Shown: positions 42,755 through 52,050 of the stretch, one piece after another
How positions within the stretch are numbered: position 1 is the first letter of the stretch
Layout of the letters: every line of letters starts with the position of its first letter
Source: Ruminococcaceae bacterium UBA2857
GTDB lineage: Bacteria; Bacillota; Clostridia; Oscillospirales; Acutalibacteraceae
Reading direction: 5' to 3'
Assembly: GCA_002350705.1 (NCBI GenBank)
Contig: DEFH01000041.1
Span: forward strand, 1,698-53,792
DNA: 52,095 nt
The notes under the pieces: model-generated
Database searches by the model: none
Told to the model about the DNA's origin: nothing
Seen by the model: only the letters and a program-made list of their open reading frames with translations
Translations under genes and position numbers: made by a program

Positions 42755-42791
42755 ATATCCAAAAAATATTATAATAACGGAGGGATTCTTT

Positions 42792-45002
42792 ATGAAACTG
42801 TTCAAAAAACTCATTGCCTTGTCCTTATCCGCCGCTATGCTGGCTTGTGCGGGAAACGCTGCTTCTTTAAATATGGCAGTATCTGCCTACAGTCTTGAAT
42901 ATGAAGGAAGTGACGTGTTTGTATACAATGACTTTGAGTATATTATCAATGATCAGGACACGGTTGAAATTGTCGGCTATCAGGGGGCGGGAGGACATAT
43001 CACCATTCCCGGCAGCATTGACGGTAAAAAAGTGGTTTCTATCGGTAAAAAAGCCTTTATGAATCAACATTTTCTGACAGAAATCGACATTCCTACAACG
43101 GTGGAATCTATCGGTATCAATGCCTTTCTGGACTGCGACTCCCTGAAAAAACTCCGTATGCCCGACAGTGTGAAAACAATGGGTTTTGCTGCATTTGCAC
43201 GGTGCTATGCCCTGAAAACCGTCAAACTTTCGGCTAATCTCAAAAGTGTTTCGTCCCGTGCCTTTTCCGGCTGCATCGCACTGGAAAGCATCAAATTTCC
43301 TGCCAAACTGCAGTATATTGACTCCGAAGCATTTATCGGCTGTGAAAAGCTGACAGAAATCACACTCCCCTGCAACACGCTTAACGGAGCTTTCCAAAGC
43401 TGTCACGGTCTGAAAAAAGTAACCGTAACAGATGGCTGTACCTCTTTGGGATATGCTGCTTTTCAGGAATGCTGGTCGCTGGAACAGGTGGAACTGTCCG
43501 ACAATATCACCAATATTGGTTACAGCTGTTTCCAGAACTGCGAAAGGCTCGCCTCCGTAAAACTACCTGAAAATCTGACTGCATTGAATTCATCCGTGTT
43601 TGCTTCGTGTACGAATCTTGCTTCCGTGACATTCGGTTCCAAACTCACCTCTATCGGAGCCTATGCCTTTTCCGATGACATCAAAATCCAGTCCGTTAAA
43701 CTGCCCGATACCATGCGTTCCATTGGCACAAAAGCTTTTTACAACACCTCTCTGACAAATGTCCCGTATGGCAAGACTCTTGCCTATATCGGTGACTATG
43801 CATTTGCAAACTGTCAAAAAATTAACAGCATTTACCTGCCTGATACCATTACCGGTGTAGGAAACGGTGCTTTTTCGGGCTGCGGCAATTTAACGTATGT
43901 TCGACTCCCTGCCAAATTATATCGAATCTGTGACAGTCTGTTTGCAAACTGTTCCAGACTCGCCACCGTTCAGACAGGCTCCAATATCGGTGAAATCGGT
44001 TATCACGCCTTTTATAACTGCACTTCTCTGAAAAGACTGGATGTTACTTCCACATTATATGCCATCAATGATGCCGCTTTTGAAAACTGCACCAACTGCA
44101 CTTTCTACGGTGAAGCAGGCACCTATGCCGAACAGTTCGCCATCAGACGTGCGATTCCCTTTGTAGCCCTGCTTACCAATAAATGCTCCGTCGTAGAGCC
44201 TGATGTATTGCTGGGAGATATTATCGTATTCCGCTATAACGCATCAGGCGGCAGGGGAAATTATGAGTATTCCGTGACTTACAAAAAAACCTCTGACAAA
44301 AAATATATCACTCTGCAAGGCTATCAGTCCGATACAGGTTTTGTCTTTACTCCCAAAGAAGCCGCCAAATATGATGTCTGCATTGCTGTCCGTGACGCTG
44401 ACAAAACAGTCAGAAAAAAATACTTTGTTGTTTCCGCTAACAATCCTATTAAAAATCTTTCTGCCATTCAGAATACCACCATCAATTCCGGTGAAAGTAT
44501 CCATATTACAGGAAAAGCCTCCGGCGGTCTGGGAACGATTTCCTATTGTGTGAAAGCAAGAAATGATTCCGAAAGATATACCTATACAAAAATAGGCTAT
44601 ACCACCAATACCAATCTTGACGTACCTCTCAACAACTCCGGCACCTATACCATCTATGTCTACGCCCAAGACAGCAAAGGAAACGTCTCCGAAAAAACTT
44701 TCACGGTCACTGTCAAATACACCGTTCCGAAAAATGTTTCCGAGCTTTCCGCCACCACGATACGATATGGTGAAACTGTCCGTTTTTATGCGAAAGCACA
44801 AGGCGGTGATTCTCCTTATACCTATCGAATCGCCTATCGCCCGAAAGGTACGACACAATGGGTTGTTCTTCAGGACTATCAGACTCGTGTAACAAGTACC
44901 TTCAAACCCAATCGCATTGGCGATTTCGACATTTATATCAAAATCCGTGATGCCAAAGGCAATGTTGCCAGAAAAGACTTTACTCTGAAAGTGGTCATCT
45001 GA
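42792..45002 (+). CDS. BspA-like leucine-rich-repeat surface protein
   Basis: A 736-residue secreted protein. The signal peptide covers about residues 1-32 (ending AVSAYS). Residues 60-440 hold about 14-15 LRR_5 (BspA/TpLRR) repeats with the recurring pattern I-G-x-x-A-F-x-x-C-x-x-L-x-x-V-x-L-P. Three Ig-like repeats of about 90 residues follow (near 460-550, 550-640 and 645-736), each ending with DxxGNVxxKxFxxxV or a close form. Such proteins bind host or substrate surfaces in gut and oral bacteria; here the ligand is unknown. There is no sorting signal. The ATG has GGAGGG nine bases upstream, and a strong terminator follows. It runs away from the attenuated operon. Confidence 0.88.
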   Translation: MKLFKKLIALSLSAAMLACAGNAASLNMAVSAYSLEYEGSDVFVYNDFEYIINDQDTVEIVGYQGAGGHITIPGSIDGKKVVSIGKKAFMNQHFLTEIDIPTTVESIGINAFLDCDSLKKLRMPDSVKTMGFAAFARCYALKTVKLSANLKSVSSRAFSGCIALESIKFPAKLQYIDSEAFIGCEKLTEITLPCNTLNGAFQSCHGLKKVTVTDGCTSLGYAAFQECWSLEQVELSDNITNIGYSCFQNCERLASVKLPENLTALNSSVFASCTNLASVTFGSKLTSIGAYAFSDDIKIQSVKLPDTMRSIGTKAFYNTSLTNVPYGKTLAYIGDYAFANCQKINSIYLPDTITGVGNGAFSGCGNLTYVRLPAKLYRICDSLFANCSRLATVQTGSNIGEIGYHAFYNCTSLKRLDVTSTLYAINDAAFENCTNCTFYGEAGTYAEQFAIRRAIPFVALLTNKCSVVEPDVLLGDIIVFRYNASGGRGNYEYSVTYKKTSDKKYITLQGYQSDTGFVFTPKEAAKYDVCIAVRDADKTVRKKYFVVSANNPIKNLSAIQNTTINSGESIHITGKASGGLGTISYCVKARNDSERYTYTKIGYTTNTNLDVPLNNSGTYTIYVYAQDSKGNVSEKTFTVTVKYTVPKNVSELSATTIRYGETVRFYAKAQGGDSPYTYRIAYRPKGTTQWVVLQDYQTRVTSTFKPNRIGDFDIYIKIRDAKGNVARKDFTLKVVI

Positions 45003-45010
45003 CAACAGAA

Positions 45011-45047
45011 ATGCCCGTACAGCCGTTTTTTTGAGCTGTACGGGCAT
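45011..45047 (+). terminator. Intrinsic terminator after the BspA-like gene
   Basis: A perfect 13-bp stem (45011-45023 with 45035-45047) and an 11-base loop, followed by a T-rich tract, eight bases after the stop codon. Confidence 0.9.
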
Positions 45048-45074
45048 CGTTGATTTTCTTTTTCTGTCAATTAC

Positions 45075-45102
45075 TTGACTTTTGATGAAATGATGTTATA
45101 AT
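45075..45102 (+). promoter_or_regulatory. Promoter of the alpha/beta hydrolase
   Basis: TTGACT (45075-45080), a 16-base spacer and TATAAT (45097-45102) with an upstream TG. The start codon is 45 bases downstream. Confidence 0.8.
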
Positions 45103-45146
45103 TTTTTTAAAATATCATTTTTTGTCGGAAAATAAGGAGAACTGCT

Positions 45147-46238
45147 ATGGCAAAGAAAATTTTTAAAATCATCGGAACCGTTCTGTTGTGGCTGATTTTA
45201 CTGCTGATACTGGCTGTCGGTGTGATATTCATCATCGACAAGGTCAAAGACAATCAGGAATGGCAGGAATTGGACAAGGCAGGCTATGTCAACATGGTTT
45301 CTGTCGGTGACCACAATCTGAATGTCTGTCTGAAAGGCAATGAAAATGCCGCTTTTACGGTTGTCACCATGCAGGGACTGAATAATATGGCTTATACTGT
45401 CGAAATGGAGAGCATTACAGAACCGTTAAAGGACACCTATCGTTTTGCCCTTGTGGATCGTTCGGGTTACGGTTTAAGTGACGATACCCATCAGGAACAG
45501 ACTGTCGAACAAATGATTACGGATTACCGCACCGCTTTGCAAAATGCCAATGTCAAAAAGCCCTATGTTTTAATGGCACATTCCATCGGCGGTGTATACG
45601 CCTCTTACTGGCAGCAGCATTATCCTGATGAAATCAAAGCCGTTATCTATCTCGATCCCACCCAGATCGGCTCTTTAAAGGAGATTGAGCAGGAAATCAG
45701 TGAACGTCATGCGGATTTTCAGATGTATCTGAGTGTGATATGCTCCAAACTCGGCATTGACAGACTGTTTTTTAACTCTGCGGAATATACCGTGGGACTT
45801 CAGACGGAAGAACAGAAACAATATGCGGAAATGCTGTGGGGACACTGCCCTATGTCATGGACAGTCTGCTCCGAAGAAAACAATTATGCGGAAAATCTCC
45901 GCAAAACAGCCGATTCTCTCACTTCCAATGATATTCCAAAACTTTATATTGATGCCGGTGCCTATACAACAGAGGACATCAAGGAAAAAATCGCCTACTC
46001 CGGAGAAATCGCCCAAAAAGCAGGCATTGCCGCTCCCGAAATAGATATTCTTGAAAGCAGTGTGGATGATAGGCTCGTTACATCCATGCACGAATTTTTC
46101 GAGAAAAATATTCAGACCTATATTGACAAACTGGGAAATGTCACCTATATCAATATCCCGGGAGACCACTGCATTTACAAGCACAAGCCCGATGAAGTGA
46201 CAAAAGCTGTCAGCGAATTTCTCGACAAGATGCAATGA
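45147..46238 (+). CDS. Membrane-anchored alpha/beta hydrolase
   Basis: A 363-residue protein. An uncleaved N-terminal helix (residues 7-31) should anchor it with the catalytic domain outside. The nucleophile is S146 in AHSIGG, with VDRSGYGLSD near 103-112, YLDPT just after the elbow strand, and a late His in PGDHCIY near residue 341. The fold matches serine esterase or peptidase-like hydrolases. The substrate cannot be named. The start has AAGGAG upstream. It is a single-gene unit with its own promoter and terminator. Confidence 0.85.
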   Translation: MAKKIFKIIGTVLLWLILLLILAVGVIFIIDKVKDNQEWQELDKAGYVNMVSVGDHNLNVCLKGNENAAFTVVTMQGLNNMAYTVEMESITEPLKDTYRFALVDRSGYGLSDDTHQEQTVEQMITDYRTALQNANVKKPYVLMAHSIGGVYASYWQQHYPDEIKAVIYLDPTQIGSLKEIEQEISERHADFQMYLSVICSKLGIDRLFFNSAEYTVGLQTEEQKQYAEMLWGHCPMSWTVCSEENNYAENLRKTADSLTSNDIPKLYIDAGAYTTEDIKEKIAYSGEIAQKAGIAAPEIDILESSVDDRLVTSMHEFFEKNIQTYIDKLGNVTYINIPGDHCIYKHKPDEVTKAVSEFLDKMQ

Positions 46239-46247
46239 CATCAAAAA

Positions 46248-46275
46248 AGCGGTACACCAATCAATGTGTACCGCT
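46248..46275. terminator. Bidirectional terminator between the hydrolase and ispE
   Basis: A perfect 10-bp stem (46248-46257 with 46266-46275). On the minus strand it ends in six T residues and serves ispE; on the plus strand it is followed by GATTTTAT and serves the hydrolase. Confidence 0.88.
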
Positions 46276-46289
46276 GATTTTATCGGATA

Positions 46290-47168
46290 TTATTTAATGA
46301 CAGCCCCGTCTGAAACAGGCTCGACAATCCATACATTTTCAAAATTCTTTTCAAGCTCATTCGTACAGTCATCCGCACAGGATTTGTCAGTGAAAATACC
46401 AAAAACAGCCGAACCGCTGCCCGTCATAACAGAACCCTCGGCACCGCATTTTTTCATACAGGCTTTGATTTCGTCAAGTTCGGGCACTTCCGCCACTTCT
46501 TCAAATTTGTTGTAAAGAGTCTTTCCGATTTCATGAATATCCCCGTTGCAGATGGCATCCACCATAGGTTCCATGCTCATGCACCGGTCATAACCGATAC
46601 TGTCGGATTTTTCATAGGCTTCCTTGGTAGAAATCGCCGTCTCGGGTTTGACGACCACCATATAACATTCCGGCATATCCGGAAGAGGTGTCAAAATCGT
46701 ACCGATTCCGTTGGCCGTCATGGTACCCCCATAGATACAGAAAGGCACATCTGCACCGATATTTTCTGCTATTTCAGCCAGTTCATTTTGTGAAAAACCT
46801 GTATCAAGCATTTCATTCAATGCCACCAGAACAGCCGCCGCATCCGTACTGCCGCCTGCCATGCCTGCCTGTGAAGGAATCTTCTTTTTGATTCTCACCG
46901 TTACGTCCTGCAAAGGCATTTCCGCATAAGCAAAAAACTGCTGTACTGCCTTGTATGCCGTATTGCTTTCATCACACGGGATACGGCTGTCAAGACAAAT
47001 AATCCGGATCCTGCCGTCACCGTCATCCACTGTCACCGTAATTTCATCATACAGGGATACTGCCTGCATCACCATATTGACAATATGATAGCCGTCACTT
47101 CTTTTTCCGGTAATATCCAGAAAAAGATTGATTTTAGCGGGAGCTTGTACCGTTCTTCGCATAGTCAT
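46290..47168 (-). CDS. ispE: 4-diphosphocytidyl-2-C-methyl-D-erythritol kinase
   Basis: A 292-residue GHMP kinase of the MEP isoprenoid pathway, phosphorylating CDP-ME at the 2-hydroxyl. PAKINLFLDI is at residues 10-19 (catalytic Lys region), the ATP loop KKIPSQAGMAGGSTDAAA is near 95-112, and GADVPFCIYGG near 138 has the catalytic Asp. The C-terminal MTGSGSAVFG motif is also clear. The ATG overlaps the aminotransferase stop as TAATG, so it is translationally coupled. It is the last gene of lrp-aminotransferase-ispE. Confidence 0.95.
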   Translation of the reverse strand: MTMRRTVQAPAKINLFLDITGKRSDGYHIVNMVMQAVSLYDEITVTVDDGDGRIRIICLDSRIPCDESNTAYKAVQQFFAYAEMPLQDVTVRIKKKIPSQAGMAGGSTDAAAVLVALNEMLDTGFSQNELAEIAENIGADVPFCIYGGTMTANGIGTILTPLPDMPECYMVVVKPETAISTKEAYEKSDSIGYDRCMSMEPMVDAICNGDIHEIGKTLYNKFEEVAEVPELDEIKACMKKCGAEGSVMTGSGSAVFGIFTDKSCADDCTNELEKNFENVWIVEPVSDGAVIK

Positions 47169-48337
47169 TACCTTTCGTTCAAAAATCGCTCAATACGTTC
47201 CAGAGCCTCTTTGATGTGTTTCAGAGAGTAGGAATACGAGACTCTTGCAAAACCCTCGCCGCAGTCACCGAACGCCGGTCCCGGAACGATTGCCACACGC
47301 TGGGAGAATATCAGCTTTTCACAGAATTCTTCGGATTTCATGCCCGATATCTTAATGCTTGGGAACACATAAAATGCTCCCTCCGGCTCAAAGCAGGTCA
47401 GTCCCATTCGACAGAACTCATCTACAATGAGTCTTCTTCTCATATCATATTCATCTCTCATGCGTTCAATGTCACTGTCACCGTGTTTTAACGCCTCAAC
47501 AGCGGCATTTTGTGCAGTAGTCGGAGCAGACATGATGGCATACTGATGGAGTTTCAGCATTTGTGAAATCACCGGTTCGGGACCGAGTGCATATCCCAGA
47601 CGCCAGCCTGTCATTGCATAAGCTTTGGAAAAGCCGCTGACAACCACTGTTCGTTCTTTCATTCCCTTAATATCCGCAAAAGAGATATGTCTTTCCTTGC
47701 CATAGGTAAGCTCTCCGTAAATTTCATCGGAAAGCACGATCAGATTATATTTTTCAACAACTTTCGCAATCTCCTCCAGATGTTCTCTTCTCATCACCGC
47801 ACCCGTAGGATTGTTCGGGAACGGCAATATCAAAAGTTTACTTTTGGGAGTAATTTTTTCTTCCAGTTCCTGTGCTGTCAAACGGAAACCGTTTTCAGGC
47901 TTTGTGTTGATAATCACGGGCATACCGTCTGCCATGATTGTCATAGGCTCATAGCATACAAAGGACGGCTGTGGGATCAGCACTTCATCTCCCTGCTGTA
48001 CCAATGCCCTGATACACAGATCAATCGCTTCCGAACCGCCTACCGTGACAACAATTTCCTCTTCGGGATTATACTCCACATTAAAACGTCTGGCATAGTA
48101 ATTGGAAATCTGCTTTCTCAGTTCGAGAAAGCCTCTGTTGGGAGAATACCATGTATGACCTTTTCGGAGAGACTCAATTCCCTCCTGTCTGACGTGCCAG
48201 GGAGTCGTAAAATCAGGCTCACCGATACTCAAGGAAATCACATGATCCATTTCATTGGCAATATCAAAAAATTTTCTGATTCCCGACGGTTTCAATTTCT
48301 GTACTTTATCATTCAGTATGCTTGCATAATCTATCAC
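47168..48337 (-). CDS. Class I/II PLP-dependent aminotransferase (aspartate aminotransferase-like)
   Basis: A 389-residue fold-type I aminotransferase. K238 in SGFSKAYAMTGWR is the Schiff-base Lys; N176, D204 and Y207 are the expected PLP contacts; R246 lies in the GWRLGY motif and a late Arg (FARVSYSYS) should hold the substrate carboxylate. It begins with GTG at 48337, preceded by AAAGGAG, and the GTGA overlap with the upstream regulator shows coupling. Members next to Lrp-type genes are common in Clostridia. Substrate is unproven. Confidence 0.9.
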   Translation of the reverse strand: MIDYASILNDKVQKLKPSGIRKFFDIANEMDHVISLSIGEPDFTTPWHVRQEGIESLRKGHTWYSPNRGFLELRKQISNYYARRFNVEYNPEEEIVVTVGGSEAIDLCIRALVQQGDEVLIPQPSFVCYEPMTIMADGMPVIINTKPENGFRLTAQELEEKITPKSKLLILPFPNNPTGAVMRREHLEEIAKVVEKYNLIVLSDEIYGELTYGKERHISFADIKGMKERTVVVSGFSKAYAMTGWRLGYALGPEPVISQMLKLHQYAIMSAPTTAQNAAVEALKHGDSDIERMRDEYDMRRRLIVDEFCRMGLTCFEPEGAFYVFPSIKISGMKSEEFCEKLIFSQRVAIVPGPAFGDCGEGFARVSYSYSLKHIKEALERIERFLNER

Positions 48338-48819
48338 AATATCAGGCTCCTTTGTTCATCTTCATCATCATTTTCATAAAATACAACACCGTCGCCTTTG
48401 TATTGTGTCAGCACAAAGCTGGTAGCTGTTCCCATGACACCTTCCAGTGTAGACAGACGCTTTGACACAAATTCCGCAATTTCCTGAATGGTTTTTCCCC
48501 TGACGGTAGCAATCAGATCATACCGGGAAGAAGCCGCCAAATACACACTTTCCACATTGTCATAGGACATCACGATTTTCGCTGTATCATCAAAGCCTGT
48601 TTCGGGCTTCGGAGCGACTTTCAGTTCAATAATTGCCGTGACATCCGCATCAGGGACCTTGTTCCAGTCAATCACGGCTTTATTGCCTTTTATAATCCCT
48701 TTCTCTTCCAGATCATACAATTCGTTTCTGATATCGTCCTCAGACTTGCCGAGCATTGCCGCAAGCTGAGCGGTTGTAAAGTCATTGTTTTTGCTGATAA
48801 GTTCCAAAAGCTTGCTCAT
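48334..48819 (-). CDS. Lrp/AsnC family transcriptional regulator
   Basis: A 161-residue protein with an N-terminal winged helix (residues 14-50, TTAQLAAMLGKSEDDIRNEL) and a C-terminal RAM/ligand domain (about 60-145, VTAIIELKVAPKP to GTATSFVLTQYK). These proteins assemble into dimers or octamers and sense amino acids. It leads an operon with the aminotransferase, so autoregulation and control of that enzyme are likely. The HTH is slightly divergent. The C-terminal tail is acidic. Confidence 0.9.
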   Translation of the reverse strand: MSKLLELISKNNDFTTAQLAAMLGKSEDDIRNELYDLEEKGIIKGNKAVIDWNKVPDADVTAIIELKVAPKPETGFDDTAKIVMSYDNVESVYLAASSRYDLIATVRGKTIQEIAEFVSKRLSTLEGVMGTATSFVLTQYKGDGVVFYENDDEDEQRSLIL

Positions 48820-48851
48820 TGAAAAATTCCTCTTTTCCTTAAAATAACTAT

Positions 48852-48880
48852 ATTATACCGTATGACCGATTATTTGTCAA
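48852..48880 (-). promoter_or_regulatory. Consensus promoter of lrp-aminotransferase-ispE
   Basis: TTGACA (48875-48880), a 17-base spacer and TATAAT (48852-48857) on the minus strand match the consensus exactly. The -35 box overlaps the patatin gene's stop codon. Confidence 0.9.
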
Positions 48881-49734
48881 AAATTATTTAATGCAATAAA
48901 CCTGCGTAAATCAATCAATTTGTTTTTGGCGTCTTCCACGCCCAGTTGATAAAGCTGTTCAAGCTTGTCGGGCTTCGTGCAGTATCTGCCCACTGTGACA
49001 GGCTGTGACGGTTCTATCACAAAAGCGTTGCCTTTTTCCTGTTCGGAATAGCACCGTTTTTTTTCTGTATTGTAGACTTCCGCTCGTTCCATCATTGCCT
49101 TGACGAGTGCGGGATAATTTTTATACTTTCTTTGAAGCACGAATTTTGGTGCATCGCTTTTTGTCTTGTAATAGTCTTTTTCTCTTGTCAGGACAACCAC
49201 ATTTTTACGGGAACCATTGTCAATGGCATAATCAATCGGAATGGGTGCTGTCACCCCTCCGTCAAGAAGATGTTTTCCCCGAAAGCTGACAATATGCGAT
49301 ACCAACGGCAGAGACGAAGATGCCATCACCGCTGTAAAATCATCTTTCATATCTTCTTTGGAGAAAAATACAGGCTTTCCCGTTTCACAGTCAGTCGTGC
49401 CTGCAAAAATATTCATACTGCTTTTAAAAAACTCCCCGTAATCAAACGGAAGCAGTTCATTGGCAAGCTCCCCGAAGATAAAATCGAATCCAAAGATACT
49501 GCCCGTTTTCAGCAGTGAGGAAACACTCATATAACGCTTATCGGAAGCATATTCCGTAAAAATCCTGTAATTTCGTTTTTTTTGCTTGGATATGTAGGAA
49601 AGGGCATTGCAGGCACCTGCGGAAACGCCATAGGTATCGGGAAAAAATATATTGTTTTCGGCAAAGACATCGAGTACTCCTGCCGTATAAGCACCTCTTG
49701 TACCGCCGCCCTCAAGAATCAGACTGATTGACAT
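48877..49734 (-). CDS. Patatin-like phospholipase
   Basis: A 285-residue patatin-fold serine hydrolase. The oxyanion loop GGGTRGAYTAG is at residues 9-19, the nucleophile S38 is in GVSAG, and D158 in DGG completes the catalytic dyad. It resembles the stand-alone bacterial YjjU-type group, with no extra membrane or sensor domain. It cleaves acyl esters, probably of membrane lipids. It lies 88 bases after the tandem-TIR gene in the same direction. No clear promoter or terminator was found between them, so co-transcription is possible. It could equally be an ordinary housekeeping lipase. Confidence 0.9.
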   Translation of the reverse strand: MSISLILEGGGTRGAYTAGVLDVFAENNIFFPDTYGVSAGACNALSYISKQKKRNYRIFTEYASDKRYMSVSSLLKTGSIFGFDFIFGELANELLPFDYGEFFKSSMNIFAGTTDCETGKPVFFSKEDMKDDFTAVMASSSLPLVSHIVSFRGKHLLDGGVTAPIPIDYAIDNGSRKNVVVLTREKDYYKTKSDAPKFVLQRKYKNYPALVKAMMERAEVYNTEKKRCYSEQEKGNAFVIEPSQPVTVGRYCTKPDKLEQLYQLGVEDAKNKLIDLRRFIALNNF

Positions 49735-49822
49735 AAATATTTCAGCTCCGCTAAAAAATTTTATATTCCTACATGATACACTATCTCTGTAAACAAATCA
49801 TTAACAAACTTTTCTGAAATTT

Positions 49823-50707
49823 TTAATTTTTACAATCGTCAATACCTTCCGAATTATATATTCTTTCAAAAAAGTCATCTTCATTTTCATAATCATTTCT
49901 AAAAATGGCCTTCGTTATTCTTATAAACCTTGAGTTCCCCACAAATCTATCTGGATCAATATCTTTCATATAAACACAAATAATTCTCTTTTTTTCAGAG
50001 AGTGCAAAATGCAACTCATCTCTGCAATGCTGGGAATACATATAAGGTTCAGAAATCAAAGCAATGAAAAGTTGGCAATGTTTTATTTTTTGAGCATATT
50101 CATCCATCATCATATAATCATCACTTCTCATTGTTATAATCCCATCACCCCTATATATGTTATATCCATCTTCTTTCAATCTTTTTATAACAGGTTCAAC
50201 TAATTTCCCATTTTCAGGAGCATGCGAAAAACTCAAAAATATATAAGGCTTTATTCCGTCATCAGCATTTTTCTTTTTATTTTTTAAACATATTGATATA
50301 TCCTCTGCACGATAAAGCTTTTCAAAAAAGTCATTATCATACATATAAGGTACATCAATTCCTTGAATGTCACATCTCAACATTTTAAAACGAGGGGTCA
50401 AATTGGCATTTCTTTCATAAATACCAATCAATTTTTTATTTTCAGCTTCCGCAAAATTCAATTCCTTATTACAATATTCAGAAGCAATGTAATTATCCGA
50501 AATAAATAACAGCATAAATGCACAATTGTCGATTCTTTCGGCAATAACATTATTAAAACGTGCAGCAGTTAGTATACCCTCATCATACCATAAACGGTAT
50601 CCGTCCTTGTCAAGCCTTTCAATGATAGGCATGACTTTATTCGTATCATCATGAGCATAGCTGATAAAAATATAGGGTTCATTTCCCTGATATTGTTTTA
50701 CTTTCAT
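49823..50707 (-). CDS. Tandem TIR-domain protein
   Basis: A 294-residue protein with two TIR domains. The first spans about residues 9-140 (PYIFISYAHDD, LWYDEGI, then FMLLFISDNY with the putative NADase Glu E82 in CNKEL). The second spans about 153-290 (KPYIFLSFSH, IYRGDGI, then FIALISEPY with E231 in CRDEL). Each ends with a DNDFFEKLY-like motif. The start is ATG at 50707, eight bases after GAAAGAAG; the GTG nine bases earlier has no usable RBS. The gene is much AT-richer than its neighbours. It is 27 bases from the TIR-MORN gene, and its first domain is a close paralogue of that gene's TIR. NAD cleavage is inferred from the family. Confidence 0.88.
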   Translation of the reverse strand: MKVKQYQGNEPYIFISYAHDDTNKVMPIIERLDKDGYRLWYDEGILTAARFNNVIAERIDNCAFMLLFISDNYIASEYCNKELNFAEAENKKLIGIYERNANLTPRFKMLRCDIQGIDVPYMYDNDFFEKLYRAEDISICLKNKKKNADDGIKPYIFLSFSHAPENGKLVEPVIKRLKEDGYNIYRGDGIITMRSDDYMMMDEYAQKIKHCQLFIALISEPYMYSQHCRDELHFALSEKKRIICVYMKDIDPDRFVGNSRFIRITKAIFRNDYENEDDFFERIYNSEGIDDCKN

Positions 50708-50734
50708 ATTCAACACTTCTTTCCAAATATTTTT

Positions 50735-52018
50735 TTATTCTTTGCGTTTGCCGTTTTCCCATTCGCCTTCATAGACGTTTCCGTTGGCAAAGATTATCTT
50801 TCCATGACCATGAGGCGTATTGTCTTTCCAGCCGCCAATGTATACAAACTCGCCTTCAACCGTCATTTTACCCGTACCGTTTATTTTATCACGTTTCCAG
50901 TTGCCCTCATAAACATCTCCCGAAGTATAGAGCATTTTTCCCTGACCGCTTTTGTCATCGTCTTTCCAGTAACCCTCATAGAGCTTGTATCGTGCATGAT
51001 TTTGATAGCTCAGTTTACCGAAACCGCATTTGCAGCCTTGTTCCCATTCGCCCTCATACACACTTCCGTCGGAATATGTCATTTTACCGATACCGTTCGG
51101 ATAGCTGTTTTCAAACTCACCTTCATAGGTATTTCCGTCAGAAAAATGCATTCTTCCCTTGCCGTTGGGCAAATTGTTTGCAAGCTCACCTTCATAAGTA
51201 TCCCCGTTGGAAAAAGTGATTTTACCTTGACCGACAAATTCCCCGTTGATAAAATTTCCCTCAATCCGGTCTCCGTCGGGAAACAGCATGATTCCCTGAC
51301 CTTTCGGCTGGTCTCTGCGGAATTCACCCTCATAGAATCCGCCTCCGGCAACCGTGAGCTTACCGAAACCGTCTCTTTCATCGTTTTTCCAGTCACCGTA
51401 ATAAAGATTGCCGTTTGCATAGGTAAACAATCCCCGACCATGCATTTTACCGTCTTTCCAGTCACCCTCATAGATGCTGCCGTCAGTATAAATGAATTTG
51501 CCTTTGCCGTTTCTTTCTCCGTCGGACATTTGTCCCTCGTAACGGTCACCGTTTTTATATGTAATCTTATGGACACACACAACAGATTTCAGGCATATAT
51601 TCATATCTCTTGCAAGGCAGAGCTTTTCAAAAAAGTCATCTTCATTGTCATAATCCGTTCTGTTGACAGCCTGAATCCTGTCAAGACGCATTTGAAGACC
51701 TAAAGGCAGATCCACTGTTTTTTCGATCTGCACACGCAGTATTTTTTTATTCCGGCTTCTTGCAAAGTTCAGTTCGTCCATGCAGTTGCTTGAACCGACA
51801 TAGTTATTTGAAATAAATGCAAGCATCATTTCGCAGTCTATCACTTTTTCTGCAATAAAATCATCCCATGTTTCAATGGGAGCGATCCCCTCGTCATACC
51901 ATACACGATAGCCGTCCCTGTCAAGTCTTTCAACAATCGGCATAACCGTTTCTTTATCCTTATGGGCATAGCTGATAAATATATACGGTTCTTTTCCAAG
52001 ATAAGGCTTTACTTTCAT
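50735..52018 (-). CDS. TIR-MORN repeat protein
   Basis: A 427-residue protein with an N-terminal TIR domain (about residues 9-145; PYIFISYAHKD, VWYDEGI, putative catalytic E82 in CMDEL) and about 12 MORN repeats from residue 158 to the end. Each repeat is about 23 residues and follows Y-E-G-x-W/F, then G-x-G, then a G-D/N/S turn. MORN repeats are linked with lipid binding and protein scaffolding in eukaryotes, though this is debated. The ATG at 52018 has GAAAGAAG eight bases upstream, the same layout as the paralogue. The upstream promoter (52051-52079) drives the pair. The TIR could be a NAD-consuming effector or signal producer; this is not shown by the sequence. Confidence 0.9.
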   Translation of the reverse strand: MKVKPYLGKEPYIFISYAHKDKETVMPIVERLDRDGYRVWYDEGIAPIETWDDFIAEKVIDCEMMLAFISNNYVGSSNCMDELNFARSRNKKILRVQIEKTVDLPLGLQMRLDRIQAVNRTDYDNEDDFFEKLCLARDMNICLKSVVCVHKITYKNGDRYEGQMSDGERNGKGKFIYTDGSIYEGDWKDGKMHGRGLFTYANGNLYYGDWKNDERDGFGKLTVAGGGFYEGEFRRDQPKGQGIMLFPDGDRIEGNFINGEFVGQGKITFSNGDTYEGELANNLPNGKGRMHFSDGNTYEGEFENSYPNGIGKMTYSDGSVYEGEWEQGCKCGFGKLSYQNHARYKLYEGYWKDDDKSGQGKMLYTSGDVYEGNWKRDKINGTGKMTVEGEFVYIGGWKDNTPHGHGKIIFANGNVYEGEWENGKRKE

Positions 52019-52050
52019 GTTTCGCACTTCTTTCATATAATCTTGATATG

